A stretch of DNA of 40,659 nt. It comes from Terriglobia bacterium. GTDB lineage: Bacteria > Acidobacteriota > Terriglobia > Terriglobales > Acidobacteriaceae. The notes beneath the pieces were generated by a model. It was given only the letters and a program-made list of their open reading frames with translations, ran no database searches and had not been told where the DNA came from. The stretch is from positions 71,223 through 111,881 of the forward strand of contig JAIQGE010000014.1 in the NCBI GenBank assembly GCA_020072815.1. The letters run 5' to 3'. This document shows positions 1-7,275 of this stretch, one piece after another. The translations under genes were made by a program, and so were the position numbers. Within the stretch, counting starts at the first letter, position 1. Each line of letters opens with the position of its first letter.

Positions 1-897
1 GATGGACTCGCTCTCATCAAAAGAGCGGCCTTTGAACGTCATGGAGAAGGTGCGCAGGTTGCTGGCGCCGGTATGCGCGGCGTAACGCAGGATGGTGGAA
101 GAATCCAGGCCACCGCTCAGCCAGATGCCGACGGGAACATCAGAAATCAGTTGCTCGCGGACGGACTTGATGAGCAGGTCGTCGAGCTGTTCGGTCGCTT
201 CGTCCAGCGATTGCGGTGGGGGCTGTTCGGCGGTTTTCGGCAGGTAAGACCGCACTTGCATGCGGCCGCCATGCCACTCCAGCATGTGTCCGGGGAGCAG
301 TTTGTGGATGCCTTCCACCAGCGTGTACGGCGCGGGCACGTAGTTCAGGCTGAGGAAACAGTTCAAGCCGGTCAGGCAGATCTTGCGGGGGATTTCCGGA
401 TGCGCGAAGAGACATTTCAATTCGGAAGCAAAATGGATTTCGCCGTCATGCAGGCAGTAGTACAGCGGCTTGATGCCCACGCGGTCGCGCGCCAGGATCA
501 GCCGCTTCTCGGACTGCACCCAGACGGCGATGCCGAACATGCCACGCAACCGGGCAAAACATTCGGTGCCCCAATGCAGGAAGGCGTGGAGAACGACCTC
601 GGTGTCGCAACGCGTTTCAAACTTTACCCCGAAGCCCTCCAACTCGCGGCGGATTTCATCGTGGTTGAAGATTTCGCCGTTGAAGACCACAACCACGTTG
701 CCGTCCGGGCTGATCAAGGGCTGGTCGCCGCCGGCCAGGTCCAGAATACGCAGGCGTGTGGCGCCCAGAGAGATGGCTTCGCAAGTGAAATGGCCCTGAT
801 GGTCAGGCCCACGATGGACGAGCGCGTCCAGCGCGTCGCTCAGCACGCCGCGCGGGAGACGCTTGGAAACATGGGAGTACCCGAGAATGCCGCACAT
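1..897 (-). CDS. asnB: Asparagine synthase (glutamine-hydrolysing), N-terminal part
   Basis: Class II glutamine amidotransferase of the asparagine synthetase B family; it hydrolyses glutamine and passes ammonia to an ATP-activated carboxylate, normally aspartate. The 299 visible codons start MCGILGY, so Cys2 is the predicted N-terminal nucleophile after Met removal. The N-terminal domain continues through a HRGPDHQG motif and GEIFNH. Near the window edge the synthetase domain begins, with the PP-loop SGGLDSS followed by SMTFKGRSFDES. The gene runs off the window on the low-coordinate side, so the C-terminal half is not seen. The start is fixed by the need for Cys2. A good promoter lies upstream at 1047-1074. 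Exopolysaccharide/exosortase-linked amidotransferases share this architecture, so the exact acceptor is not certain. Confidence 0.93.
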   Translation of the reverse strand, partial: MCGILGYSHVSKRLPRGVLSDALDALVHRGPDHQGHFTCEAISLGATRLRILDLAGGDQPLISPDGNVVVVFNGEIFNHDEIRRELEGFGVKFETRCDTEVVLHAFLHWGTECFARLRGMFGIAVWVQSEKRLILARDRVGIKPLYYCLHDGEIHFASELKCLFAHPEIPRKICLTGLNCFLSLNYVPAPYTLVEGIHKLLPGHMLEWHGGRMQVRSYLPKTAEQPPPQSLDEATEQLDDLLIKSVREQLISDVPVGIWLSGGLDSSTILRYAAHTGASNLRTFSMTFKGRSFDESESI

Positions 898-963
898 AGA
901 TGGTTTTCGTTTTTCCGGTAGAACCGAGACAGGATTTTTCTGCCCCAATGGACTTGCATCCAT

Positions 964-996
964 GACTGGTTCGCTGCGTGCGGCGAACTCCCAGTC
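964..996 (-). promoter_or_regulatory. Leader hairpin upstream of asnB
   Basis: Imperfect inverted repeat in the predicted 5' untranslated region of asnB. The arms are GACTGGTTCGC at 964-974 and GCGAAC-TCC-CAGTC at 983-996, giving 6-bp and 5-bp stems around an 8-nt loop with one bulge. No T-run follows on the minus strand, so it is not a terminator. It may be an mRNA-stabilising or regulatory leader structure or a protein-binding site. Confidence 0.4.
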
Positions 997-1046
997 ACCC
1001 TATACTTGAATGAATCCACTCTTAAAGTTTGCTGGCTTGGGTGTGA

Positions 1047-1074
1047 ATTATACCCGCCCAGAGGATTTTTCCAA
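1047..1074 (-). promoter_or_regulatory. Sigma-70-type promoter for asnB
   Basis: On the minus strand a perfect -10 box TATAAT (1047-1052) is preceded at 16 bp by TTGGAA (1069-1074), four of six matches to the -35 consensus. Predicted transcription starts near 1040, leaving a leader of roughly 140 nt before asnB. The 898-1289 gap around it is AT-richer than its surroundings and holds no convincing gene. Confidence 0.6.
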
Positions 1075-1303
1075 GCTCAAAATAAAGAAATGTAAAGACG
1101 CTAAGCCCATGGTCTGCAAAGCTAAACCACGCGCAGTTTTCTCTTATGTCACTAAGAATACACTTGTTTACAGTTTGGTTGTACTGCGGAAGAGAAAAGC
1201 CTTGGTTGTTGTGAAGTGGCCTAACGCTCAACAATGGCATCGGAGAAGACTGCGACCGTCTTGAGCATGACGTGCACTGGTGTGCAACGTCTCAAAAGAG
1301 CAA

Positions 1304-1325
1304 GAGGCCCAGTTATCTGGGCCTC
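1304..1325 (-). terminator. Terminator of trxA
   Basis: Perfect 9-bp stem GAGGCCCAG / CTGGGCCTC with the 4-nt loop TTAT, located 24 bp beyond the trxA stop. On the minus strand it is followed by TTGCTCTTTT, a moderately U-rich tail. This is consistent with an intrinsic terminator. Confidence 0.7.
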
Positions 1326-1348
1326 GCATTGGAACCCCGAAAACAGTC

Positions 1349-1684
1349 TTACTGGGTGACGTGCTTGTTGAGGGCTTTCTCAATGGTTTCCCGGTTGACC
1401 CAGCCCACAATCTGCTCCTGTACCTGGCCGTTCTTGAAGATCAACAGCGTGGGAATGCCGCGCACGCCGTAGCGCTGCGGGGTCACTGGACTGGAGTCCA
1501 CGTCCATTTTGCCGACCTTCACCTTGCCTTGATACGCGGATGCCACTTCGTCCACGATAGGCGCCAGCGCTTTGCACGGGCCGCACCACGTGGCCCAGAA
1601 ATCAACCATCACTGGCTGCTCGCTCTTGAGGACCATTTGATCAAAATTGCCATCTGTCACTTCCAGAATGCCTTGCGTTGCCAT
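1349..1684 (-). CDS. trxA: Thioredoxin
   Basis: Small cytoplasmic disulfide reductase that is reduced by thioredoxin reductase and serves ribonucleotide reductase, peroxiredoxins and other partners. The 111 residues are the usual thioredoxin length. The active site FWATWCGPCK places the redox pair at Cys34 and Cys37, and the conserved cis-proline lies in GIPT at Pro78. There is no signal peptide. The start is supported by AGGAG a few bases upstream on the minus strand. It is a single gene with its own terminator, divergent from the RNA-like element and the unknown gene to its right. Confidence 0.97.
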   Translation of the reverse strand: MATQGILEVTDGNFDQMVLKSEQPVMVDFWATWCGPCKALAPIVDEVASAYQGKVKVGKMDVDSSPVTPQRYGVRGIPTLLIFKNGQVQEQIVGWVNRETIEKALNKHVTQ

Positions 1685-1861
1685 GAAAACTCCTACCCTT
1701 GTTTTGGATTCGCCCCTATGGGATGACGGAACTAATTGTGCGCTACCATCCTAGCAAACATTGGATGAAATCGCGCACTCCTAAGGTTCAACTCTCTTCT
1801 AAGCTCTTGAAGCGCAGGGAGATAATTCCGTCGCAGCGTCATCTTAGGGTCTTCAGGAAAC

Positions 1862-2006
1862 GCTGCCAGTCCGGGCAGCTCCTATGTTACTAAAGTGACG
1901 TGGACGAGGGGACAGTACAGTACTAGACTCTCCCTCGGTGGTAAGGCAGTTCTGGGGGAGGGCTGCCTGGCGTCCTGCGATTCACTTCGCAGGACGCTTG
2001 TTTTTT
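1862..2006 (+). ncRNA. Candidate structured RNA ending in a strong terminator
   Basis: No gene precedes the strong terminator at 1970-2006 on this strand, so something short is probably transcribed here. The sequence folds by eye into an outer stem (GGCAGC 1874-1879 with GCTGCC 1962-1967, extendable by TCC/GGA), a hairpin GTTAC-TAAA-GTGAC at 1886-1899, and a longer hairpin in which CGAGGGGA (from 1905) pairs with a segment ending CCCTCG at 1937. GGCAGC can instead pair with GCTGCC at 1862-1867, so two mutually exclusive folds exist. It could be a small RNA or a riboswitch-like leader of the gene at 2084. No Rfam family was recognised. Confidence 0.4.
1970..2006 (+). terminator. Strong intrinsic terminator
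   Basis: Perfect 10-bp stem GCGTCCTGCG (1970-1979) / CGCAGGACGC (1988-1997), extendable by an A-T pair, followed by TTGTTTTTT. It lies 78 bp upstream of the next gene on the same strand and ends no visible protein gene. It therefore terminates either a small RNA or an attenuated leader. Confidence 0.85.
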
Positions 2007-2083
2007 GGGGCAAAGACCCATAAAAGCGATTGCCTGAATCGGCCTTGCCCGGTACCATCCATCGGCGCGTCAGGAGGTGGCGG

Positions 2084-2644
2084 GTGCCGGTCTACTCCAA
2101 GAACGACGGGAAGTGGGGTTGGGGGCCTCTGGTCGCCACGGTGGGGGTCGTCGGAGGATTTTTTCTGCTAGGAAACGTAGCCCATCTATACAAAAGAGCC
2201 ACTGACCCCTTTTACGGCAAATGCGAGCAATACCGGACGATTACCGCGCGGCAGGACGTGCGCAATCCGTATCTGCGGGGGAAGGTAGTGGCGATCAACG
2301 CCAGCGACACGTCGCACGAAGATTTCGAGCTGCAAGAAGCATTGCCCGCCGATTTACGGGCCGCCCGTCCGGAGAATGTGGGTACCGTCGTGATCAGAGA
2401 ATTCTATGCTGCTTATCGGGGGTACTACGCCCCCCGCAGTGGCCCTGACACGGGCAAGAATATGGGACCTGCAAATCGCCAGTGCTACAAGGTAAGCATC
2501 ATAGATCTGTCCATTCGGAGCATCATCAAACAGCAGAACTTTTGCGGCGGCCTTCCACCTGAAAACTGCCCAAACGCTGACTGCGTTGGTTCTGAGCCGC
2601 TTTCCGACGTCGTGGCCTATCTCGTCGCCCTTCCGCGCAAATGA
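2084..2644 (+). CDS. Membrane-anchored protein of unknown function
   Basis: Encodes 186 residues. I chose the GTG at 2084 because AGGAGG at 2072-2077 sits six bases upstream; an in-frame ATG at 2030 would add 18 residues but has no such site. A single hydrophobic segment near residues 13-30 (VATVGVVGGFFLLGNVA) looks like an uncleaved signal anchor, leaving the rest outside the cytoplasm. The C-terminal part has several cysteines (QCYKV, NFCGG, ENCPNADCVG) and ends in SDVVAYLVALPRK. That ending resembles the last helix of class I cytochromes c, but no CxxCH haem site is present. I do not recognise the family. It is monocistronic as far as can be seen. Confidence 0.7.
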   Translation: MPVYSKNDGKWGWGPLVATVGVVGGFFLLGNVAHLYKRATDPFYGKCEQYRTITARQDVRNPYLRGKVVAINASDTSHEDFELQEALPADLRAARPENVGTVVIREFYAAYRGYYAPRSGPDTGKNMGPANRQCYKVSIIDLSIRSIIKQQNFCGGLPPENCPNADCVGSEPLSDVVAYLVALPRK

Positions 2645-2653
2645 GCCTGGGCT

Positions 2654-2685
2654 CGTGTGGCACAGCCGCCATCGGCTGCACGGGC
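2654..2685 (+). repeat. REP palindrome, family A
   Basis: GTGGCACAGCCG-CCAT-CGGCTG: a GTGG head followed by a hairpin (CAGCCG 2663-2668 / CGGCTG 2673-2678) with a 4-nt loop. It has the same layout as the repeats around the RAYT gene near 19.5 kb and lies just after the stop codon of the preceding gene. Confidence 0.7.
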
Positions 2686-2856
2686 TTTCATCCGCCGGTC
2701 AGCTCCCTGGCCAGAGTTTGAGCAAATGACCCACTACCCTTTTGCCTTGGGCGGCGTGCCTGCGCTCTACGGTGTTATCCTGAATAGCTACGGACGTTGA
2801 GTTGTCCCCAGAGTGTTCTGTGCGTCCTGAATCGCCAAGGTTTGAAATCAGAAAAG

Positions 2857-5346
2857 ATGAGTTTGCATAGCCCTGCATTGCCCAGTACCGACCAGCAATC
2901 TCCTTCCCAGCCTGCTGACCGCGAACGTGTATTCGACGCCTTCCGCCGCTGGGGATATATGGATGCCAGCCTGAACCCCTTCGGCGGGCCGATTGCCGAC
3001 GGCTACCCGGAAATCCGCAATCTTCAAGGACCGGCGGCCGACGAAGCGCGCCGCATCTACTGCGCCACCATCGGCGCCGACTTCATGCATATGCCCCAGC
3101 GCGACCGCCGCGAGTGGGTGCAGGAGCAGATGGAAAATCCGGCGTCGCAGAATGTTGATCGCCGTTGGCTGGCTGAGCGCCTGATGCAAGCCGACCTGTT
3201 CGAGCAGATTCTGCAGACGCGCTATCTGGGCACCAAGCGCTATTCAGGCGAAGGCGCCACGGCGCAGATCCCGCTGTTGGACACCGTCCTGGAAACCGCG
3301 GCCGAGCTAGGCGCAACGCATTCCGTGCTGGCCATGAGCCATCGCGGACGGCTCACGGTGATGAGCCTGGTAGTGGGTATTGCGCCGGAAAACGTCTTTG
3401 CCGGATTTGAAGATGTTGATCCGCGCTCCGTGCTGGGCGGCGGCGACGTGAAATATCACAAAGGCGCCACCGGCTCCTTTGAAACCAGGAACGGAAAGTC
3501 GCTCCGCATGCATCTCGTTTCCAATCCCAGCCATCTGGAAGCGGTTGATCCGGTCGCTTTGGGCCGGACGCTGGCCAAACAGAAGCATGCCGGCCCCAAC
3601 GGCGCCAAGGAGATCCTGCCCGTGATCCTGCATGGCGACGCAGCTTTCGCCGGCCAGGGCATCTGGGCGGAGACCCTGAATTTTTCCGGGCTCAAAGGTT
3701 TCAACGTAGGCGGATGCATCCACGTGATCGTGAACAACCTGATCGGGTTCACCACCACGCCCAAGGAACTGCATATGTCGCGGTTTTCCTCGGACCTCGC
3801 TAAACGCCAGCCGATTCCCATCTTCCACGTGAATGCGGAAGACCCAGAGGCTGTGCTGCGCGTGGCGAAGATGGCCGTCGAGTATCGCTACCGCTTCGGC
3901 AGTGACGTGGTGATAGACATGATCGGCTATCGCCGCCACGGTCACAGCGAAGTGGACGACCCCACCATCACCCAGCCGCTGCTCTACAAAATAATCAATG
4001 CCCACCGTCCGCTGTTTGAGATTTATGCGGAACAACACAGCATTGATCTTGCTGCAGCCATATCCAGCTTCCGGCAGCGGATTGACGCGGCGTATGACGC
4101 CGCGGCCGCCATGCAGAAGTCGCCGGTGCTGCGCAAGCTGCCGGAGTATTGGGACAAGTACGTCGGCGGGCGCTACCGCAAGGACTTTGAAGTTCCCACA
4201 GCCGTGAGCGAAGACACGCTCCACCAGATCACCGCCAGGCTCACGACATACCCTGAGGGGTTTGCCATCCATCCCAAGGTGAAGAAGCTGCTGGAGCAGC
4301 GGGAGAAGATGGGCAACGGCAAGCTGCCGCTGGATTACGGCATGGCGGAGGCGCTGGCCTTTGGCTCGCTGCTGCTGGAAGGCATTTCAGTCCGCTTGAG
4401 CGGCCAGGACGTGCGCCGCGGCACCTTCAACCACCGCCACTCCTTGCTGGTGGATACGGAAAACGAGCAGGAGTACGTGCCCCTGTGCCACCTCTCGCCC
4501 AACCAGGCGTGGTTTGAGGCGTACAACTCGATTCTTTCCGAAGCCGCGGTGCTGGGCTTTGAATACGGCTTCAGCCGCGACTGTCCCGACGGCCTCACGG
4601 TTTGGGAAGCCCAGTTCGGCGATTTTGCCAACGGCGCGCAGATCATCATTGACCAGTTCATCGTCGCCGGCGAAGACAAGTGGGGACTGCTTTCCGGCCT
4701 GGTCATGCTGCTGCCTCACGGTTATGAAGGCCAGGGCCCGGAGCATTCCAGCGGACGTATTGAGCGCTACCTGCAACTGGCGGCCAAAGACAATATCCAG
4801 GTCTGCCAGCCGTCCACCGCCGCGCAATACTTTCATCTGCTCCGCCGCCAGGCCCTGCGCACATGGCGCAAGCCGCTCATGGTGTTTACGCCCAAGGGCA
4901 TGCTGCGCCATCCTGATGCCGCCAGCCCGCTGAGCGAGCTTACCGGCGGAAATTTCCAGACGGTGGTGCCTGACCGGGAAAACACCGGAGCGGAGCGTAT
5001 CATTCTGTGTTCGGGCAAGATCGTTCATGAATTGCGCCGCGAACGCCAGCGCCGGGGCGAAAAGCGCACCGCCATCGTTGCGCTCGAACAGATTTATCCT
5101 TTTCCGGAAAGTGATCTGGAAGCCGCGCTGGCCCTGTATCCCAGTGCGCGCGAGTTTTTCTGGGTGCAGGAGGAGCCGGCCAACCAGGGCGCTCTGAATT
5201 TCCTGGTTCCGAGGCTGGAACGGCTCACGCGCGGTCAGCCGTTGCGTTCTGTAAAACGCTCGGCTTCGTCCAGTCCCAGCACCGGATCGCACACGGCGCA
5301 TGAGCTGGAACAGAAGACTTTGCTGGAACTGGCGTTCGTCGGATGA
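2857..5346 (+). CDS. sucA: 2-oxoglutarate dehydrogenase E1 component
   Basis: Thiamine-diphosphate-dependent decarboxylase of the TCA-cycle 2-oxoglutarate dehydrogenase complex; it decarboxylates 2-oxoglutarate and transfers succinyl groups to lipoyl-E2. With the ATG at 2857 it has 829 residues, shorter at the N-terminus than the E. coli enzyme (933). An in-frame TTG at 2797 would add 20 residues but has weaker support. Family hallmarks are HRGRLTVMSLVV (about residue 160), HLVSNPSHLEAVDPVALG, the cofactor region GDAAFAGQG (about 260) with NNLIGFTT, GYRRHGHSEVDDP, and the transketolase-like second half with FNHRHSLLVDTENEQEYVPL and PHGYEGQGPEHSS. Genes for E2 and E3 are not in the window. The next gene is an unrelated superoxide dismutase 81 bp downstream. 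Confidence 0.95.
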   Translation: MSLHSPALPSTDQQSPSQPADRERVFDAFRRWGYMDASLNPFGGPIADGYPEIRNLQGPAADEARRIYCATIGADFMHMPQRDRREWVQEQMENPASQNVDRRWLAERLMQADLFEQILQTRYLGTKRYSGEGATAQIPLLDTVLETAAELGATHSVLAMSHRGRLTVMSLVVGIAPENVFAGFEDVDPRSVLGGGDVKYHKGATGSFETRNGKSLRMHLVSNPSHLEAVDPVALGRTLAKQKHAGPNGAKEILPVILHGDAAFAGQGIWAETLNFSGLKGFNVGGCIHVIVNNLIGFTTTPKELHMSRFSSDLAKRQPIPIFHVNAEDPEAVLRVAKMAVEYRYRFGSDVVIDMIGYRRHGHSEVDDPTITQPLLYKIINAHRPLFEIYAEQHSIDLAAAISSFRQRIDAAYDAAAAMQKSPVLRKLPEYWDKYVGGRYRKDFEVPTAVSEDTLHQITARLTTYPEGFAIHPKVKKLLEQREKMGNGKLPLDYGMAEALAFGSLLLEGISVRLSGQDVRRGTFNHRHSLLVDTENEQEYVPLCHLSPNQAWFEAYNSILSEAAVLGFEYGFSRDCPDGLTVWEAQFGDFANGAQIIIDQFIVAGEDKWGLLSGLVMLLPHGYEGQGPEHSSGRIERYLQLAAKDNIQVCQPSTAAQYFHLLRRQALRTWRKPLMVFTPKGMLRHPDAASPLSELTGGNFQTVVPDRENTGAERIILCSGKIVHELRRERQRRGEKRTAIVALEQIYPFPESDLEAALALYPSAREFFWVQEEPANQGALNFLVPRLERLTRGQPLRSVKRSASSSPSTGSHTAHELEQKTLLELAFVG

Positions 5347-5427
5347 TTGACCGCCGGCGGCATCGCTGCAGCCGGATGGTTCATCCATAATAAGTTCAAA
5401 ATTGAATATCGAGGAAAGGTGATTGCA

Positions 5428-6048
5428 ATGGCTTACGAAGTTCCCCCCTTGCCGTACGCTTACAACGCTCTGGAACCGCACATTGACGAGCAAACCATGT
5501 ACCTGCACCATGACAAGCACCACGCTGCCTATGTCGCCAAGCTGAACGGCGCGGTGGAAAAGTATCCTGACTTGGCCAAGAAAAGCGCGGAAGAACTTAT
5601 CCGCAACCTGAGCGCGCTGCCGGAAGACGTGCGCGGCGTGGTCCGCAACAACGGTGGCGGCCACGTGAACCACACCATGTTCTGGCAGATCATGGGCCCC
5701 AAAGGAGGCAATCCCACCGGGGCCATTGCGGACGCCATCACCAAAAACTTCGGCGGCTTTGACGCCTTTAAGGAAAAGTTTGAGGCAGCGGGCGTCGGCC
5801 AGTTCGGCAGCGGCTGGGCCTGGCTGGTGAGCACCAAGTCCGGCGAATTGAAGATCACGTCTACGCCCAACCAGGACAACCCACTTTCCAACGGCGACTT
5901 CCCGGTCATGGGCAATGACGTCTGGGAGCACGCCTACTATCTCAAGTACCAGAACCGCCGCCCGGATTACCTCAAGGCCTGGTGGAACGTTGTGAACTGG
6001 GACGAAGTCAACAAACGCCTGGCCCAGGCCAGCGGGTTCTTCAAGTAA
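5428..6048 (+). CDS. sodA: Superoxide dismutase, Mn-type of the Fe/Mn family
   Basis: Converts superoxide to oxygen and hydrogen peroxide. The ATG at 5428 follows GAGGAAAGG by 8 bases and gives 206 residues, the normal size; the frame is open further upstream but without family similarity. The four metal ligands are His27 (MYLHHDKHH), His82 ([10 protein letters not shown]), Asp164 and His168 ([19 protein letters not shown]). The GGHVNH motif together with a glutamine in PNQDNPL is the pattern of manganese rather than iron enzymes. There is no signal peptide, so it acts in the cytoplasm. A clear terminator follows at 6071, so it ends the sucA-side transcription unit or is transcribed alone. 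Confidence 0.95.
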   Translation: MAYEVPPLPYAYNALEPHIDEQTMYLHHDKHHAAYVAKLNGAVEKYPDLAKKSAEELIRNLSALPEDVRGVVRNNGGGHVNHTMFWQIMGPKGGNPTGAIADAITKNFGGFDAFKEKFEAAGVGQFGSGWAWLVSTKSGELKITSTPNQDNPLSNGDFPVMGNDVWEHAYYLKYQNRRPDYLKAWWNVVNWDEVNKRLAQASGFFK

Positions 6049-6070
6049 CTCTTTCTTTCGTAAGACAAGA

Positions 6071-6097
6071 AACCGCTCTTCGGGGCGGTTTTTTTTA
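6071..6097 (+). terminator. Terminator after superoxide dismutase
   Basis: 8-bp stem AACCGCTC / GGGCGGTT (one G-T pair) closed by the stable TTCG tetraloop at 6079-6082, followed by an uninterrupted T-run. It lies 22 bp after the stop codon. Confidence 0.92.
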
Positions 6098-6298
6098 TTT
6101 CTCCTAAACAATGTTTAGTAACGATGCAACCCTGAAGAACACTAAGTTGTTGCCGGGCATCCTAGTGTTGCCGCGAGGGGGCCCTCAGGTGCGCCCCCGA
6201 TGTTTCGCCCTAGTGACACAAGAGGTTACAGGTTACGGAGGTTACTTTGGTGATTCCCGCGTCCAGTGTTATAACGCCAAGAGCGAGGTGAAAAAAGT

Positions 6299-7072
6299 TT
6301 GAAGTCACATAAGATTTTTGCGTTGAGCTTGATTGTCTTAACTCTGGGATTCTGCGCCTCAGCAATGGCCCAGGATTTTACAGGGTTCTATGTCGGCGGG
6401 ACCGGAGGGGGCAACTTCGGCCACGCTCGTGTGGACACCAGCCCCATCTTCAGTCCGACCGGCTATTTCGCCACCACCAGTACGCCCGCAATCACCAATG
6501 CCAGCAACCAGGACATTAGTCCCAAAAAATATACCTTCGGCGGCCAGATAGGCTACAACCGTCAATGGAACAATTTTGTGTTTGGTGTGGAAGCTGATTT
6601 CAGCACCATGGGCATGGACAGCTCCGTGACCGCAACGCAGACGTATCCCTGCTGCGCGCCCACGGCGTTCACCGTCGTCCAAACCGCCAAGACCAACTGG
6701 ATGTTCAATATCCGTCCCCGCACCGGCTTTGTGGTCGGCGGCAAGACGCTGTTTTACGGGACGGCGGGTGTGGCTTTCACCGGCGTGCAATACAGCGGGC
6801 TGTTTACTGACACGTTTGCAACTGCCCATGAAAATGCAAGTCTGGACCAGAACAAAGCGGGCTGGATCGTTGGTGGCGGTATTGAATACCGCCTGAACCA
6901 CCACTGGTCAATCAAGGGCGAATACCTCTATGCTGGTTTCAGCCCAGGATCGGTGACCAGCACCAACCTGACAGCCTTTACACCACCCATCGCATTTCCC
7001 ACCAACGTTTTCACCCACAGCATTGAAGTCAAAGCGCAGCTGCCCCGTGGCGGCGTGAACTTCAGGTTCTAA
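6299..7072 (+). CDS. Outer-membrane beta-barrel protein
   Basis: A 257-residue protein with a clear signal peptide (basic start, hydrophobic core FALSLIVLTLGF, cleavage near AMAQ). It then shows alternating aromatic/glycine strands typical of small outer-membrane barrels: FYVGGTGGGNFGHA, FGGQIGYNRQWNNFVFGVEADF, WIVGGGIEYRLNHHWSIKGEYLY, and a C-terminal GGVNFRF ending in phenylalanine, as required by the BAM machinery. The spacing resembles the OmpA-like/Opa-like 'outer membrane beta-barrel' group with about eight strands. Function is unknown. The start is a TTG at 6299 with a GAGG-containing site about 10 bases upstream. A terminator follows at 7143, and no partner gene is linked. Confidence 0.85.
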   Translation: MKSHKIFALSLIVLTLGFCASAMAQDFTGFYVGGTGGGNFGHARVDTSPIFSPTGYFATTSTPAITNASNQDISPKKYTFGGQIGYNRQWNNFVFGVEADFSTMGMDSSVTATQTYPCCAPTAFTVVQTAKTNWMFNIRPRTGFVVGGKTLFYGTAGVAFTGVQYSGLFTDTFATAHENASLDQNKAGWIVGGGIEYRLNHHWSIKGEYLYAGFSPGSVTSTNLTAFTPPIAFPTNVFTHSIEVKAQLPRGGVNFRF

Positions 7073-7142
7073 GCTGAAGGCGGGCGCCAAGCGCCAACCG
7101 TGTTGTTGGATGGGCCTTGAACAATGAAGATCAACCAACCTG

Positions 7143-7170
7143 GGCCGCCCTGCGGGGCGGCCTTTGTTGT
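7143..7170 (+). terminator. Terminator after the beta-barrel gene
   Basis: 8-bp perfect stem GGCCGCCC / GGGCGGCC with loop TGCG, followed by TTTGTTGTTTG. It lies about 70 bp beyond the stop codon. Confidence 0.88.
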
Positions 7171-7275
7171 TTGTACCGGCGGAATCTGACTGGTCTTGCG
7201 GGAAATCCGTTCATCGGCCTTTCGTTCCCTCCTTCCCTAGCGATGGTTGTGCGAAACTCTTAGCCTCAAATACCC

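Larger units (their letters stand above)
898..1348. other. Intergenic region between asnB and trxA
   Basis: A gap of 451 bases. It holds the trxA terminator, the asnB promoter and the leader hairpin, each listed separately. Short open frames on both strands (for example 1010-1264 plus and 1022-1240 minus) lack ribosome binding sites and recognisable protein features. I see no gene in it. Confidence 0.6.
1685..2083. other. Divergent intergenic region right of trxA
   Basis: A gap of 399 bases between the start of trxA (minus) and the start of the unknown gene at 2084 (plus). The right half holds the candidate RNA and its terminator. The left half (about 1690-1860) must carry the trxA promoter, but no convincing -35/-10 pair was identified. 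Confidence 0.5.

Noticed and set aside
73-921. A 282-codon plus-strand frame at the left edge
   Set aside because: It is antisense to the asparagine synthase, which shows the Cys2 nucleophile and PP-loop.
1010-1264. Possible small lysine-rich protein
   Set aside because: No ribosome binding site, and it overlaps the promoter of asnB on the other strand.
4387-6111. A 574-codon open frame on the minus strand opposite sucA and the superoxide dismutase gene
   Set aside because: It covers two well-identified genes in antisense and its product has no domain pattern. Long antisense frames are expected in GC-rich coding DNA.
6111-6302. Possible 63-residue protein before the beta-barrel gene
   Set aside because: It starts just after a terminator, has no ribosome binding site and overlaps the start of the better-supported gene.
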